DNA of 64,000 nt from an uncultured Alphaproteobacteria bacterium (lineage in GTDB: Bacteria > Pseudomonadota > Alphaproteobacteria > Rs-D84): NCBI GenBank assembly GCA_905233975.1, contig CAJOGD010000006.1:26864-90863 (forward strand). Reading direction: 5' to 3'. A model generated the notes under the pieces. The model was given only the letters and a program-made list of their open reading frames with translations. It searched no databases and was not told the DNA's origin. The number at the start of each line of letters is the position of its first letter. Position 1 is the stretch's first letter. Positions 1 through 8,785 of the stretch are shown one piece after another. The translations under genes were made by a program, and so were the position numbers.

Positions 1-477
1 GCGCACAAACGAAAGCACATGTTCACACTGATATGCCAACGGGTATTCTATGCCGTCCGGCACGACAAGATATGTTATATCGTGGATAAACACGCGGTGG
101 CCACGATCGTCACGATAGGCAATAACGCAAACACTGTTGTCTGAATTGCGTCGGCCGCCCGATGGGTCCCAATAAATTATTGCGCCTGTTATCGGGGTTT
201 CGCCGATTCTGCATCCATGCGGGTCAAAATCATCGTCATAGAATTTGATTCCGCCTGGATCAAGACGGATTTTATCGGGCGCAACGAATTGCAACATCAT
301 TTGCGCCGAAAAATGTCTATCGCCGACAGTTTCCCTTATTTTTTCTATCCTTTCTATTGGAAAAACGGCCGGCCACGCGGAATTTCCGTCCACATCAACG
401 ATCGGTATTTTTAATTCCGAATAGCCCGATAAAAAAGGCGTTGAAAAAACATTTTTTTCGTATACTATGTTTGACAT
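1..477 (-). pseudogene. Phage terminase large subunit, C-terminal nuclease fragment (continues off the window)
   Basis: Translating the minus strand from the ATG at 475-477 gives an open frame to the window edge. It reads like the second half of a phage large terminase: a segment with PFLSGYSELKIPIVD, then HFSAQMMLQFVAP, then IIYWDPSGG, where the Asp is the expected first acidic residue of the RNase H-like nuclease that cuts concatemeric DNA during packaging. The ATPase half is not upstream; it lies at 3794-4387 in the same orientation. The first codons (NIVYEK) align in frame with the last codons of that half (DTIYKT), as if the two pieces overlap slightly. The start codon sits inside the dnaB start region and has no ribosome site, so expression is doubtful. 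It could instead be a separately encoded nuclease subunit. Confidence 0.72.
441..468 (+). promoter_or_regulatory. Predicted dnaB promoter (leaderless type)
   Basis: TTGAAA at 441-446, a 16-nt spacer and TACTAT at 463-468, ending 7 nt before the ATG at 476. No Shine-Dalgarno is present. The same -10 to ATG distance occurs at lpxI, miaA, the VirB11-like gene, the U32 gene and 48290. This promoter lies within terminase-derived sequence. Confidence 0.5.
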
Positions 478-2017
478 GGACTTTACTCCCAAAACTTTAC
501 CAACGAATTTAGAGGCCGAACAGGCCGTATTGGCCGCGGTATTGATGAAAAACCGGGCACTTGAAAAAATTTCTGAATTCTTGCGGCCCGAAGATTTTTC
601 ACACCCCGCGCACCAAGAAATTTATAAACTTGCCCTACGCCAGTTCGCGGCCGGGATTCCGTTTGATATAATCACCGCGAAAACATACCTTGACCAACAG
701 GGAACTTTAGAATCGGTCGGTGGTGTAGAATACCTTAGTCAGTTGGCAAGTGCCGGCGCAACCGTTGTAAATGTTGAACAGTATGGCCGTATCGTACATG
801 AAAACGCCGTTCGACGTGAATTGATTGACTTTGGCCAATCAATTACAGATGCCGCATTTGTTGAAGACCTTGATAATCCGGTGTCCGCACAAATTGAAGC
901 GGCGGAACAAAAACTTTTCAACCTTGCCATGACCGGGGACACAACGCGCGATGTTGTCCCGATTGCGAACGCGTTAAAAGATGCATTGGCCGAGGCAGAG
1001 ATCGCATACAAGGCCGACGGAAAACTTTCCGGGCTTACCACCGGGCTTACCGATTTAGATCGCGCAATAAGTGGCATGCACAAATCTAATTTACTAATTA
1101 TTGCCGGACGCCCGGGTATGGGAAAAACCGCACTTGCCATGAACATCGCGTTCAATGCGGCAAATGCAATTTATTCTGGGCGCGCGAACGAACAGTATAA
1201 GGGTGCCGTTGCATTTTTCAGTTTGGAAATGGGCGCGTCTGAATTGGCCGCACGTGTTTTATCGTCCCAATCCAGAATTTCCGCATCGGCAATGCGCGAA
1301 GGGTCGCTTACCGATGAAGATTTCCTTAAAATGGCCCAGTTTTCCGACGCAATCGGACGAATCCCGTTGTTTATTGATGATACGCCGGGCATGTCTTTGC
1401 CAATGATTCGCACGCGTGTGCGGCGTCTTGCGCGAAAATATAATGGCATCGCGTTAATCGTTATCGACTATTTACAATTGTTGACATCGCCGGGCGGCAA
1501 AAACAAAGATAATCGTGTTCAGGAATTATCCGAAATTACACGCGGCCTTAAAATGATGGCCAAGGAATTCAATGTCCCGGTTATCGCACTATCGCAATTA
1601 TCGCGCAGTGTTGAAAGTCGCGATGACAAGCGTCCACAACTTGCGGATTTACGTGAATCGGGGTCTATTGAACAAGATGCCGACATTGTTATGTTCACTT
1701 ATCGTGAAGAATATTATTTGCAAAATCGCGATCCGTCGCGGCGGCTTTCTAATACCCCGAATGAAAAGTCTGTTGATTCGTGGCAAAATCGTCTTGAAAA
1801 GGCCAAAGGCAAGGCAGACATTATCATCGGCAAGAATCGTCATGGTCGAACAGATACAATTAACGTCGCCTTTTTGGCAGAGTATAGTTTATTCGACAAC
1901 CTTAATGAAATGGCCAACCGCGTTCCAGAATTTGCACCGGACACGCCGGCCCAATCTGAACCCGGGGATATACCAACACCAATTGATATTGATGCAATCC
2001 CAGATGATTTTGAATAA
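476..2017 (+). CDS. dnaB: Replicative DNA helicase DnaB
   Basis: Hexameric 5'-3' replicative helicase. The N-terminal DnaB domain (residues about 10-110, LEAEQAVLAAVLM at the start) binds primase. The RecA-like motor domain (about 180-460) has Walker A GRPGMGKTA near residue 215, Walker B IALIVIDYLQLL, and the C-terminal signature QLADLRESGSIEQDADIV. Length (513 aa) is normal. I start it at 476 rather than the ATG at 467 because the predicted promoter leaves a leaderless ATG there; both are in frame. The sequence looks like a chromosomal alphaproteobacterial DnaB rather than a phage helicase. It heads a plus-strand block with 2112-3119 and 3144-3797 that sits between two pieces of a phage terminase gene, so either the helicase gene has been moved into a prophage or phage DNA has inserted around it. 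Confidence 0.93.
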   Translation: MDFTPKTLPTNLEAEQAVLAAVLMKNRALEKISEFLRPEDFSHPAHQEIYKLALRQFAAGIPFDIITAKTYLDQQGTLESVGGVEYLSQLASAGATVVNVEQYGRIVHENAVRRELIDFGQSITDAAFVEDLDNPVSAQIEAAEQKLFNLAMTGDTTRDVVPIANALKDALAEAEIAYKADGKLSGLTTGLTDLDRAISGMHKSNLLIIAGRPGMGKTALAMNIAFNAANAIYSGRANEQYKGAVAFFSLEMGASELAARVLSSQSRISASAMREGSLTDEDFLKMAQFSDAIGRIPLFIDDTPGMSLPMIRTRVRRLARKYNGIALIVIDYLQLLTSPGGKNKDNRVQELSEITRGLKMMAKEFNVPVIALSQLSRSVESRDDKRPQLADLRESGSIEQDADIVMFTYREEYYLQNRDPSRRLSNTPNEKSVDSWQNRLEKAKGKADIIIGKNRHGRTDTINVAFLAEYSLFDNLNEMANRVPEFAPDTPAQSEPGDIPTPIDIDAIPDDFE

Positions 2018-2111
2018 GTGACCACTAACACTCGCCACTATTCACTTTTTACTTGCTATGGTTTAAAAAATTCCTTATCCTTTTGTCAAGGTTTATACCA
2101 AGGAGTGTCTT

Positions 2112-3119
2112 ATGGCCCTAGAAGAAATTATATTTCCCAATAATATTCGTAATATCAGATTGGCGGCGGGTATGAAAATGACCGAACTTGCGCGACGGTC
2201 TAATTTATCTTTGTCCGCTGTGTCCAAGATAGAAAAAGGTGTCCGGCGCCTTAATCAAAAGCAATTACTTAATATTTGCAAAATCTTGGGCTGTAAATTG
2301 TCCGATATTTTCATCAAGGATACTGACGAGGTTGCATCAAAATGGCAAGATGAAATCACACGCCGTATGAATGATAACGAAGATGGCGGGCTAAAGATTT
2401 TTGGTAGTGGTTTGCGCAAAATACGTCAGCAATCCGGCAAAACCATTGCCCAGGCGGCAAAAGACGCCGGCATGACACTATCGGTGTATCATAAAATAGA
2501 AGTCGGCCAGCGCGAGGTCTATAAAAACGAAATCGAACCATTGGCTCAATCTTTCGCGCATTCTGTGGAAAGTTTGTTCAATAAAATTGCCGAACTTTAC
2601 AAATCTGGCGAACTGACCAAACAAATGAACAAGGTCAAAGAAGGCGTCAAGGCCGTTTTGGTACCGGGTGGAACCGATGATTTGGACGACGTACATGGCC
2701 ATTTGTACAGTGCAAAACTTTATGATAACGCACGCAAAAAATTGGTTCCGGTATTTGGAAAGCCCGAAGGCAAAGCGATTGCTTTTGCGAAATCGGATTC
2801 AAATATGATTGTTGCACCGGCTAATCTCGAAGGCCGTCGTGATGTGTATGCAATCATACCTAACTCTAAACGTTTGGGCGGCTTTATACCCGAAAACTCT
2901 TATGTCTTCGCTGATATCAAGGCGGCGGTGGCCCCCGGGGATTTGGCGGTCTTTATTGATACAGACTTTAATTCCCTTAAATCAGAAGAAGCCGTTGTTG
3001 CAAATATTGCCATTGTGCGTAAAGATGCCAAAGGCAAAATTTATGGTCAAATGGTATCTCCGGACGAAAAGATTTCTGCCCAAACTATGCACAAGGTAAT
3101 AATGTTTATCAACGAATAG
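2112..3119 (+). CDS. Transcriptional regulator with two XRE helix-turn-helix domains
   Basis: 335 aa. Residues about 9-65 form one XRE/Cro-type HTH (IRLAAGMKMTELARRSNLS, then SAVSKIEKG) and about 95-150 a second, more divergent copy (LRKIRQQSGKTIAQAAKDAG, SVYHKIEVG). The C-terminal ~130 residues are beta-rich and include APGDLAVFID, reminiscent of the LexA/S24 fold, but I cannot identify a Ser/Lys dyad, so self-cleavage is not claimed. A strong AAGGAG precedes the ATG. It lies 94 nt after dnaB and 24 nt before the next gene, probably in one transcript. It could be a phage-type repressor or a host regulator. Confidence 0.75.
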   Translation: MALEEIIFPNNIRNIRLAAGMKMTELARRSNLSLSAVSKIEKGVRRLNQKQLLNICKILGCKLSDIFIKDTDEVASKWQDEITRRMNDNEDGGLKIFGSGLRKIRQQSGKTIAQAAKDAGMTLSVYHKIEVGQREVYKNEIEPLAQSFAHSVESLFNKIAELYKSGELTKQMNKVKEGVKAVLVPGGTDDLDDVHGHLYSAKLYDNARKKLVPVFGKPEGKAIAFAKSDSNMIVAPANLEGRRDVYAIIPNSKRLGGFIPENSYVFADIKAAVAPGDLAVFIDTDFNSLKSEEAVVANIAIVRKDAKGKIYGQMVSPDEKISAQTMHKVIMFINE

Positions 3120-3143
3120 ACAACCAAGGAGGGGGCAAACATC

Positions 3144-3797
3144 ATGAAGCCAAAGGCAAGTGTCGTTGCACAAAAACTTTTGAACCTGTACCGCCAGGCG
3201 CACGTTATTGTTGGCGGCTGGTCGGCGGTTAATCGTGTTTTTGTTGATGAAGCCACCGATGATGTTTTGCATGAATTAAAGGATTTGCCGACCGGTAAAA
3301 TGTTGGCCGAACATATTGCCAACCTGCGATCGGGGGCAACACCTATGGATTCTATCGCGCACGAATTATTGCCATATGGGGGGCTTATGGCCGAATCTTT
3401 GGCAACGGCAAGCATTGATGAATCCGAATTACAACAGTTAATTGCCGCCGTCGATGCGTTTAGCCCAGATTCTGATGGATTAAAGAATTTTATGGATACG
3501 GCAATAATAAAAAAATTCGGGGACGATTGGATTACAATGGCGCAAAACGCATTGATGGCAAGCCCCGATGCACTGCGGAAATTTGATGATATTGTTCGTA
3601 TTTCTACGGCATATCGTTTGTGGGATGAAGCAAATGCGATACTGGCCGCCCCGGCCACAGATCGCGTTCGTGCCCATCTACAGGTGGATATGCCGGAATA
3701 CGAAACATACCTGCCGATGTTTGGTGACGAAGGCAAAGAGTTGTTGCATCGTTTGCATGGGTTAACAAGTTCTATGCCATCGCACGATGCGGCTTAG
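3144..3797 (+). CDS. Unknown 217-residue protein downstream of the XRE regulator
   Basis: Not recognised. A predicted all-helical soluble protein without signal peptide or membrane segment; acidic, with many Ala, Asp and Leu. Its ATG follows an AAGGAGGGGG site. The TAG stop at 3795-3797 overlaps the stop of the convergent terminase fragment (3794-3796), so the junction between this block and phage DNA falls exactly at the gene end. Its position after a double-XRE protein suggests a partner or target of that regulator, but this is only inference. Confidence 0.7.
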   Translation: MKPKASVVAQKLLNLYRQAHVIVGGWSAVNRVFVDEATDDVLHELKDLPTGKMLAEHIANLRSGATPMDSIAHELLPYGGLMAESLATASIDESELQQLIAAVDAFSPDSDGLKNFMDTAIIKKFGDDWITMAQNALMASPDALRKFDDIVRISTAYRLWDEANAILAAPATDRVRAHLQVDMPEYETYLPMFGDEGKELLHRLHGLTSSMPSHDAA

Positions 3798-4387
3798 GCC
3801 GTTTTGTATATCGTGTCCAATGTATGCGGGGTACCGATATATATCATCGTGCCGTTTGGTGATAGTATAAAATCAAGTTCCCTTAATCTTTCCCGCAAAA
3901 TTTGCCTCTTCTTGATTGTATTAGATGTGTTTGGCACCTCTACATCATCGCATATTATTAAATCCGCACGCATTCCGGTTATGTTTCCATATATGCCCTG
4001 GCATACAACTGATGGTTCGCGAATCCCAAGTGGTCTATTTATGGTAATTTTGTTTTCCGCCCATTCACGTTTATTCTTTGGAATCATTCCGGCACACCAT
4101 GGATGATTTTCAAGAATATGACGTATATGCATAACCATTCTTGTTGCCAAATGTGTTTCCGCAGATAAAATCAGAATACGCGTTTCTGGGCGCAAAAACA
4201 AAACACATGCGGCAAAAATTCCAACAATCGTTGATTTCCCCGAATGCCGGAACGCCATAAGCAGACCACGATGCGAATCGCCGTTTATTACATCAACAAG
4301 GAAATTCGTCATTTGATAGTGATGCAACGGCGTTTTATACCCCAACACATTGTTCCAAGCCTCTAAAAATTCGTTATACTGATTCAT
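3794..4387 (-). pseudogene. Phage terminase large subunit, N-terminal ATPase fragment
   Basis: 197 aa covering only the packaging ATPase. Walker A is MAFRHSGKST (residues about 44-53), Walker B ADLIICDDVEV (about 141-151), followed by the coupling region ending GTMIYIGTPHTLDTIYKT, after which a stop appears. Full large terminases are about 400-500 aa and continue into a nuclease domain; here that domain lies at 1-477, 3.3 kb away past the dnaB block. Upstream on the same strand come the tail genes, as in T7-like phages. The ATPase half alone could fold but should not package DNA without the nuclease, so the prophage is probably defective unless the two products act together. Confidence 0.8.
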
Positions 4388-4395
4388 TGTATAAA

Positions 4396-4740
4396 TTAAA
4401 TTAATTTATCAAGGTGTTCCAAAATCGATGTCAGCATATTTTTTTTCTTGGTTGTGATACCCGCCAATTTATTTAGGTTCGCACGTTTTTTGTTTTCATA
4501 CGGTGTTTCGGTTTCGTCCTTTATACGCGCCAACACGTTTTTTTCGGTAAGTCCATTATTCGACATACCCGACGCCCCATATTTTGCACGTTGCGCCCCC
4601 AGAACTTTCTTTACAATATTGCGCTTTTCTGCATCATCTGCGGCAATTTCCGCGATGATTTTGTTTTTATTTTTTTCGGCGGTATTTTTATTTTCTTGAT
4701 AGTTTAAAATATCCGTCACATCTGAAAGAATTTGTCCCAT
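4396..4740 (-). CDS. Small phage protein between tail and terminase genes
   Basis: 114 aa starting at an ATG preceded by GGAGTATAAA; a longer reading from 4830 would overlap the tail gene by 76 nt and lacks a ribosome site. Highly charged (Lys, Glu, Asn) and helical, with predicted coiled-coil character. It lies where podoviruses often encode an internal virion or small packaging protein. No family recognised. Confidence 0.6.
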   Translation of the reverse strand: MGQILSDVTDILNYQENKNTAEKNKNKIIAEIAADDAEKRNIVKKVLGAQRAKYGASGMSNNGLTEKNVLARIKDETETPYENKKRANLNKLAGITTKKKNMLTSILEHLDKLI

Positions 4741-4754
4741 TTTATACTCCATTT

Positions 4755-6461
4755 TTAAATTTGATATCTTCCGTATGTCGTCACCGATAAGATTTTCAGT
4801 GGCAAACTGTCTGTTGTTGAAATTGTCCATGGTGCGTCTATTAAATCCGCACTTGTGCCAAGAACATTGACCGACACATCACCGTCAAAGCCATCGGAAT
4901 CATCAGAATAAATATCATTAGGTAAAACCCCGCGTTCGTCATTTATAAATAATGTTTTGGTATTATAAACACGCACAGTTATTTTCGTAATCCTGATGTA
5001 TTTTGCATTATGCCCCGATGTTAAAAGCGGCATTCCCTTTGCTGTTGCGGTATATGCATAATTTGTGGCATCAACAAATTCCGAATCATCGAAATATTCA
5101 AGGAAAAAGTCATCGCCACGTTTAACCACAACAAATGTTTTTCCATCACATACGGCCACAGATTTAAATTCGCCATTTGTGGTATAACGTCCCCACGCTG
5201 ATATTCCTTGGGCCACATCATAGTTCAAAACAGCCATATTTCCCGCAGACATCACAACAAAAAGTTTTTTGGTGTTTTTGTTATATGCGATGTCAATCGG
5301 TTCGGTTATCAGGTGTTTTGATAAATCGCACAAATTATTTGCGTTATAATTTTCGCCCATTTCATCAAGCCCAAGTTGGCGAATATCTGGTCCAACCTTG
5401 GAAACAAATATTGTTTTGCCTTCCATTTGTTGTGGCGGCAAATATTTATCTGCGATACTGCCCATAGAAGTGTGCATTTTTATATCCACAGATTCCGGCG
5501 TTAGTGGCTTATTCGAAACCGCCCATTCGCCTTCGGACGTAAGTATTTGCAAATTGTCACTGCTGACCAATGTGCATACATGCTGTCTGCGATCAGATAA
5601 CAGTGTAAAAAATATCGCCTCGTCATCTAAACCTGTTCCAAGGTTGAAATTTTTATGCTGGCCTACGTGCGACATCCATATTCCGCCCGGCCATGATTTG
5701 GCACCACCAAAGACAAGTCTATCTTGGTGAAATGTTATTGCCGATGGCCAACCACGCCGCGGGCTAAATACGGCCTCTTGCCAATCTGACACCGGATCAT
5801 TCGGCAAAGTATATGCGCCGTTGCATGTGGCGATTACTTCGGTTGGACTTACATATGTATTAACCAACCAACTTTTGCCAATGGCAAATAAATGTCCCCC
5901 AACATTATCCGCGGTCCAAAAATTTTCATTGGTTGTAAAATGGACTTTACCGTCAGAATACGTAATGGTTATTGTTATGCCTTCGGAATCTTCGAATCGC
6001 ATAAACGGTATTTCAACATTATGCGTATCCGATGAAACGGAAAATGCGAAATACCTGATTTTAAACACACCGTTTTCATAATAAAAAATTCTTGGGGCAT
6101 AATCTGGGTGCACAAATATCATCGTTCCGAATCGCTGGGCATACCGAATCTTGGGTATATCTGAACTGGTCCAAGGCGTTAACACATCTTGGACAAAGGT
6201 ACCGTTTGAAAACACCCTGATGCGACCATTCATAATGGCCAATATATATTCTTCGGTTTCTGATACAGAAAAAGCGACCAGTCTTGCATTCGCCAGCAGT
6301 TGCGGCCCATTCTTTAATCCGGCCCTGCGAACAAGTCCGCCACCACTGCACACATCAAAATTTTCCATATATGCAAGTCCATGAATATTTTCATTTTCGA
6401 CAAAATTTATTGAAACTTCACCGTCTGCGAAAGATTTCTGTGTTTTTATAAAATTCACCAT
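4755..6461 (-). CDS. Podovirus tail-tube (tubular protein B / nozzle-like) protein
   Basis: 568 aa, beta-rich. The N-terminus (SFADGEVS, then NFDVCSGGGLVRRAGL) matches the characteristic opening of tail-nozzle proteins of short-tailed phages, in which a GE(L/V)S motif is followed by a conserved GG.xRR(P/A)G turn. A GGGAG ribosome site precedes the ATG. It follows the tail tubular A-like gene by 22 nt. It would form the distal part of the short tail tube through which DNA leaves the capsid. It is shorter than T7 gp12 (about 790 aa) but close to related proteins in small podoviruses. Family assignment rests on motif and position. Confidence 0.7.
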   Translation of the reverse strand: MVNFIKTQKSFADGEVSINFVENENIHGLAYMENFDVCSGGGLVRRAGLKNGPQLLANARLVAFSVSETEEYILAIMNGRIRVFSNGTFVQDVLTPWTSSDIPKIRYAQRFGTMIFVHPDYAPRIFYYENGVFKIRYFAFSVSSDTHNVEIPFMRFEDSEGITITITYSDGKVHFTTNENFWTADNVGGHLFAIGKSWLVNTYVSPTEVIATCNGAYTLPNDPVSDWQEAVFSPRRGWPSAITFHQDRLVFGGAKSWPGGIWMSHVGQHKNFNLGTGLDDEAIFFTLLSDRRQHVCTLVSSDNLQILTSEGEWAVSNKPLTPESVDIKMHTSMGSIADKYLPPQQMEGKTIFVSKVGPDIRQLGLDEMGENYNANNLCDLSKHLITEPIDIAYNKNTKKLFVVMSAGNMAVLNYDVAQGISAWGRYTTNGEFKSVAVCDGKTFVVVKRGDDFFLEYFDDSEFVDATNYAYTATAKGMPLLTSGHNAKYIRITKITVRVYNTKTLFINDERGVLPNDIYSDDSDGFDGDVSVNVLGTSADLIDAPWTISTTDSLPLKILSVTTYGRYQI

Positions 6462-6483
6462 TTTAAAATCTCCCTTGGCTGTG

Positions 6484-7005
6484 TTAGAAACGACTATCTA
6501 TCAATGAAAAATTTTCTATTCCGGTATTCACAGATGTTGTGCTGTCTATGAATTTTGCAGTTTGTAATTCATTTTCATAAAGCGCCACCAGTGTTTTAAA
6601 CACCGTTTGGTCAGAAATAAGTGGCATACAAAATTCCACTGCAAGTTTTGTCGCAACCAGTGACGCAAAATAACTTGGGAATTCATTCGGTATTACGCGA
6701 ACTATTGCGGTTATGGTTAATGTATCCGCACCTGACACAATTTTATTTTCCATCAATCGACCGTTGGTTTTGATAACCCTTAACACATCAGATGGTATTA
6801 CAAAGTCGCCGTTTCCATCGCGTGTCAACGTATATGTGCGACATGCAAAACGCCAAGGATGCATTGCCAACAATGTATCTATTACAAAGTCAACAAACGT
6901 CCGCCCAAGTTTTGCCGCCGCGGTATCATCTGACAATGATTGAATTGGATTTTCACCCAATTTCAACAATGCCATTGAACACAAATCTATTTTCGTTAGC
7001 ATCAT
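6484..7005 (-). CDS. Tail tubular protein A-like (portal-to-tail adaptor)
   Basis: 173 aa. The start (LTKIDLCSMALLKLGENPI, then SLSDDTAAAKLGRTFVDFVIDTLL, then HPWRFACR) is typical of T7 gp11-like gatekeeper proteins, with the ALLKLG..I.SL.D.T.AA pattern and the PW motif. GGGGAAA precedes two adjacent ATGs; the second (7002) is equally possible. It sits between the small capsid-associated gene and the nozzle gene, in T7-like order. Confidence 0.75.
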   Translation of the reverse strand: MMLTKIDLCSMALLKLGENPIQSLSDDTAAAKLGRTFVDFVIDTLLAMHPWRFACRTYTLTRDGNGDFVIPSDVLRVIKTNGRLMENKIVSGADTLTITAIVRVIPNEFPSYFASLVATKLAVEFCMPLISDQTVFKTLVALYENELQTAKFIDSTTSVNTGIENFSLIDSRF

Positions 7006-7075
7006 TTTCCCCTTATTCTAAAAAAATCACAGGGGGCGAAATATCCGCCCCCTTTTTTATAAACAACAAACAATC

Positions 7076-7309
7076 TTAGTCTAATGCACCTGTGGTCACC
7101 ACACCAGCATCACTAACAGCGATTTTCTTTATCGATGTTTTATCCGAAGCATTGATCATGATCATGTCGCCACTGTTCATCAAAGTTGCGACCGAATCAA
7201 AATAACCACTTGCTGTGATTGTCGCCAATGTTGCGCTTTCAACATAGTGCCACAGTGTGAAACCATTTGCGTATGCAATTACCGATAAATTTTTATTTTG
7301 AAAAGCCAT
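7076..7309 (-). CDS. Small phage structural protein, head-associated
   Basis: 77 aa immediately downstream of the capsid gene. Contains ATITASGYFDSVATLMNSGD followed by MIMINASD, a pattern I associate with small decoration or head-fibre base proteins in podovirus clusters. No signal peptide. The role is inferred from position and pattern. Confidence 0.6.
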   Translation of the reverse strand: MAFQNKNLSVIAYANGFTLWHYVESATLATITASGYFDSVATLMNSGDMIMINASDKTSIKKIAVSDAGVVTTGALD

Positions 7310-7332
7310 TGTTTTCCCCTTGATTATTGATG

Positions 7333-8151
7333 TTATTCACCGCACTTAAGACGGACAATTCCCGTACCGTCAATCAAAACTGCGCCCTGGGACATGCTAT
7401 TGCTAATAAAGTGCGCCGCACGTTCACCATGCCACGAAATATCAGTCTTGACTTCCTGACCGCACGCATGACCGATGCTTGATGCATGATAGATAAAGCA
7501 ATCACGATGCGTTGACGAAGATAACGGCAATCCGTTATGCATCAACCACGTAATACCAAGCCATCTTTTAACTTCGCCACCATTGATGAATGGCAAATCA
7601 GACCCAACATATTCCGCAGATGAAAATTCATCGATACCAAGCAATTCATTCCATTGTTTCACACCAACAACGGCAAATCTGCGACCATCGTCGGGCACAT
7701 CGTTTTCATTCAATTGTTCCAATGCACCAAGCACAATGGTCTTGGTCAAACCGGTCGAATAATCACCGGAATTCTGGGTCGTTGCTGTCATGGCCGAAAT
7801 GATCAATTCATCGGTTTTACGACCCAATGCATATGCACCTGCCGCCGCAACAACACGACGTTCATCGATATTGACTTTCAATTCATCCAACGCATCAACC
7901 CAATCACCCGCATAGTAATCTTGCAAATTGCATTCAACGGGTTCATGATTCAGATTCATAACCGGCACGATACCATGACGCGATTTCGTACTGGCGGTAC
8001 CTTTACCAATTTTCTGAAATGTTGTAGATTTCCCAACAACCCCAGATTTACTGCGGATTGTGGAACGCAACTTTGTTCCCATTTGTTGATACGCCAAATG
8101 GACATCAGCTTCGAATTGTTTCACAAATACTTGATCTATGGAAACAGACAT
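7333..8151 (-). CDS. Phage major capsid protein
   Basis: 272 aa. It begins with SIDQVFVKQFEADVHLAYQQ and contains STKSRHGIVPVMN, then DYYAGDWVDALDELK and AAAGAYALGRKTDELII, the pattern of the capsid family of alphaproteobacterial podoviruses (HK97 fold expected). AAAAGGAATAATA provides the ribosome site. The gene is preceded on its strand by two strong hairpins (8286-8314 and 8331-8351), so it is probably transcribed from its own promoter in 8160-8280. High-level expression would suit a capsid protein. Confidence 0.82.
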   Translation of the reverse strand: MSVSIDQVFVKQFEADVHLAYQQMGTKLRSTIRSKSGVVGKSTTFQKIGKGTASTKSRHGIVPVMNLNHEPVECNLQDYYAGDWVDALDELKVNIDERRVVAAAGAYALGRKTDELIISAMTATTQNSGDYSTGLTKTIVLGALEQLNENDVPDDGRRFAVVGVKQWNELLGIDEFSSAEYVGSDLPFINGGEVKRWLGITWLMHNGLPLSSSTHRDCFIYHASSIGHACGQEVKTDISWHGERAAHFISNSMSQGAVLIDGTGIVRLKCGE

Positions 8152-8285
8152 TATTATTCCTTTTGTTAAATGTTATACATGGTAAAAAACTTTACCGAAC
8201 CAAAAATTGTTTTCTGGTTATGCACGAATGCGCCAAAAGAACAAATTAAACGGGTCCAAACTAATGGATTATCCAATCAAAAAAA

Positions 8286-8314
8286 TTCAGTCAGACTGAT
8301 CAAATCTGACTGAA
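8286..8314 (-). terminator. Hairpin terminator between histone-like and capsid genes (distal)
   Basis: A 10-bp perfect stem (TTCAGTCAGA / TCTGACTGAA) with a 9-nt loop. On the minus strand it is followed by a T-rich run, so it should stop minus-strand transcription; the other side is also A/T rich and may work in both directions. Confidence 0.75.
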
Positions 8315-8330
8315 AATTTTTATAAACAAA

Positions 8331-8351
8331 AATGCCCGACATGCGGGCATT
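8331..8351 (-). terminator. Hairpin terminator after the histone-like gene (proximal)
   Basis: Stem AATGCCCG / CGGGCATT around a short loop, followed on the minus strand by TTTTTG. It begins 20 nt after the stop codon of 8371-8667 and pairs with the second hairpin at 8286-8314 as a double terminator. Confidence 0.8.
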
Positions 8352-8370
8352 TTATAAGTTTAGCGAATTT

Positions 8371-8667
8371 TTATTTTTTCTTTGCACATGCTTTTTTTGC
8401 ACATGGTTTTTTCGCAACAACTTTCTTTGCGACCGGTTTCTTTGCCGCAACTTTCTTCACCACTGGCTTTTTTGCCGCAGGTTTTTTTGCAACGACTTTC
8501 TTTGCAACCGGTTTTTTAGCCGCAACTTTTTTTACAACTGGCTTTTTAACGGCCGGTTTCTTTGCAGCAGGTTTTGCCGCAGGTTTCTTTGCCGCCGGCT
8601 TTTTAGCAGCGACCGCTTTTTTTGCAGCAGGTTTTTTTGCCGCAGTTTTCAAGAATGTGAATGCCAT
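8371..8667 (-). CDS. Histone H1-like Lys/Ala/Pro repeat protein in the phage head region
   Basis: 98 aa made almost entirely of AAKKP, VVKKV and AKKPV repeats, ending with two Cys residues (KKPCAKKACAKKK). Such sequences resemble eukaryotic H1 tails and bacterial HctB/AlgP-type proteins, which bind DNA without sequence preference. An AAAGGAG site lies upstream. It stands alone between the scaffold and capsid genes with a double terminator behind it, so it seems to be separately and strongly expressed. It might neutralise packaged DNA, condense host DNA, or be a host-derived passenger. Repeat number probably varies among relatives because the DNA is made of near-identical units. Confidence 0.75.
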   Translation of the reverse strand: MAFTFLKTAAKKPAAKKAVAAKKPAAKKPAAKPAAKKPAVKKPVVKKVAAKKPVAKKVVAKKPAAKKPVVKKVAAKKPVAKKVVAKKPCAKKACAKKK

Positions 8668-8785
8668 TCATCTCTCCTTTCTATTTTTTTGGATAGAACA
8701 AATTTCTTTTGTTCTTAATTGCATTTTATATTAAACAAAAAAATTAGTAAAGAAGAAAAGTAATTTTTTACAAAAAAAAATTACA

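Noticed and set aside
8371..8667. Plus-strand Phe/Cys/Arg-rich frame opposite the histone-like gene (8332-8718)
   Set aside because: It is the mirror of the Lys/Ala codons and has no ribosome site or sensible composition.
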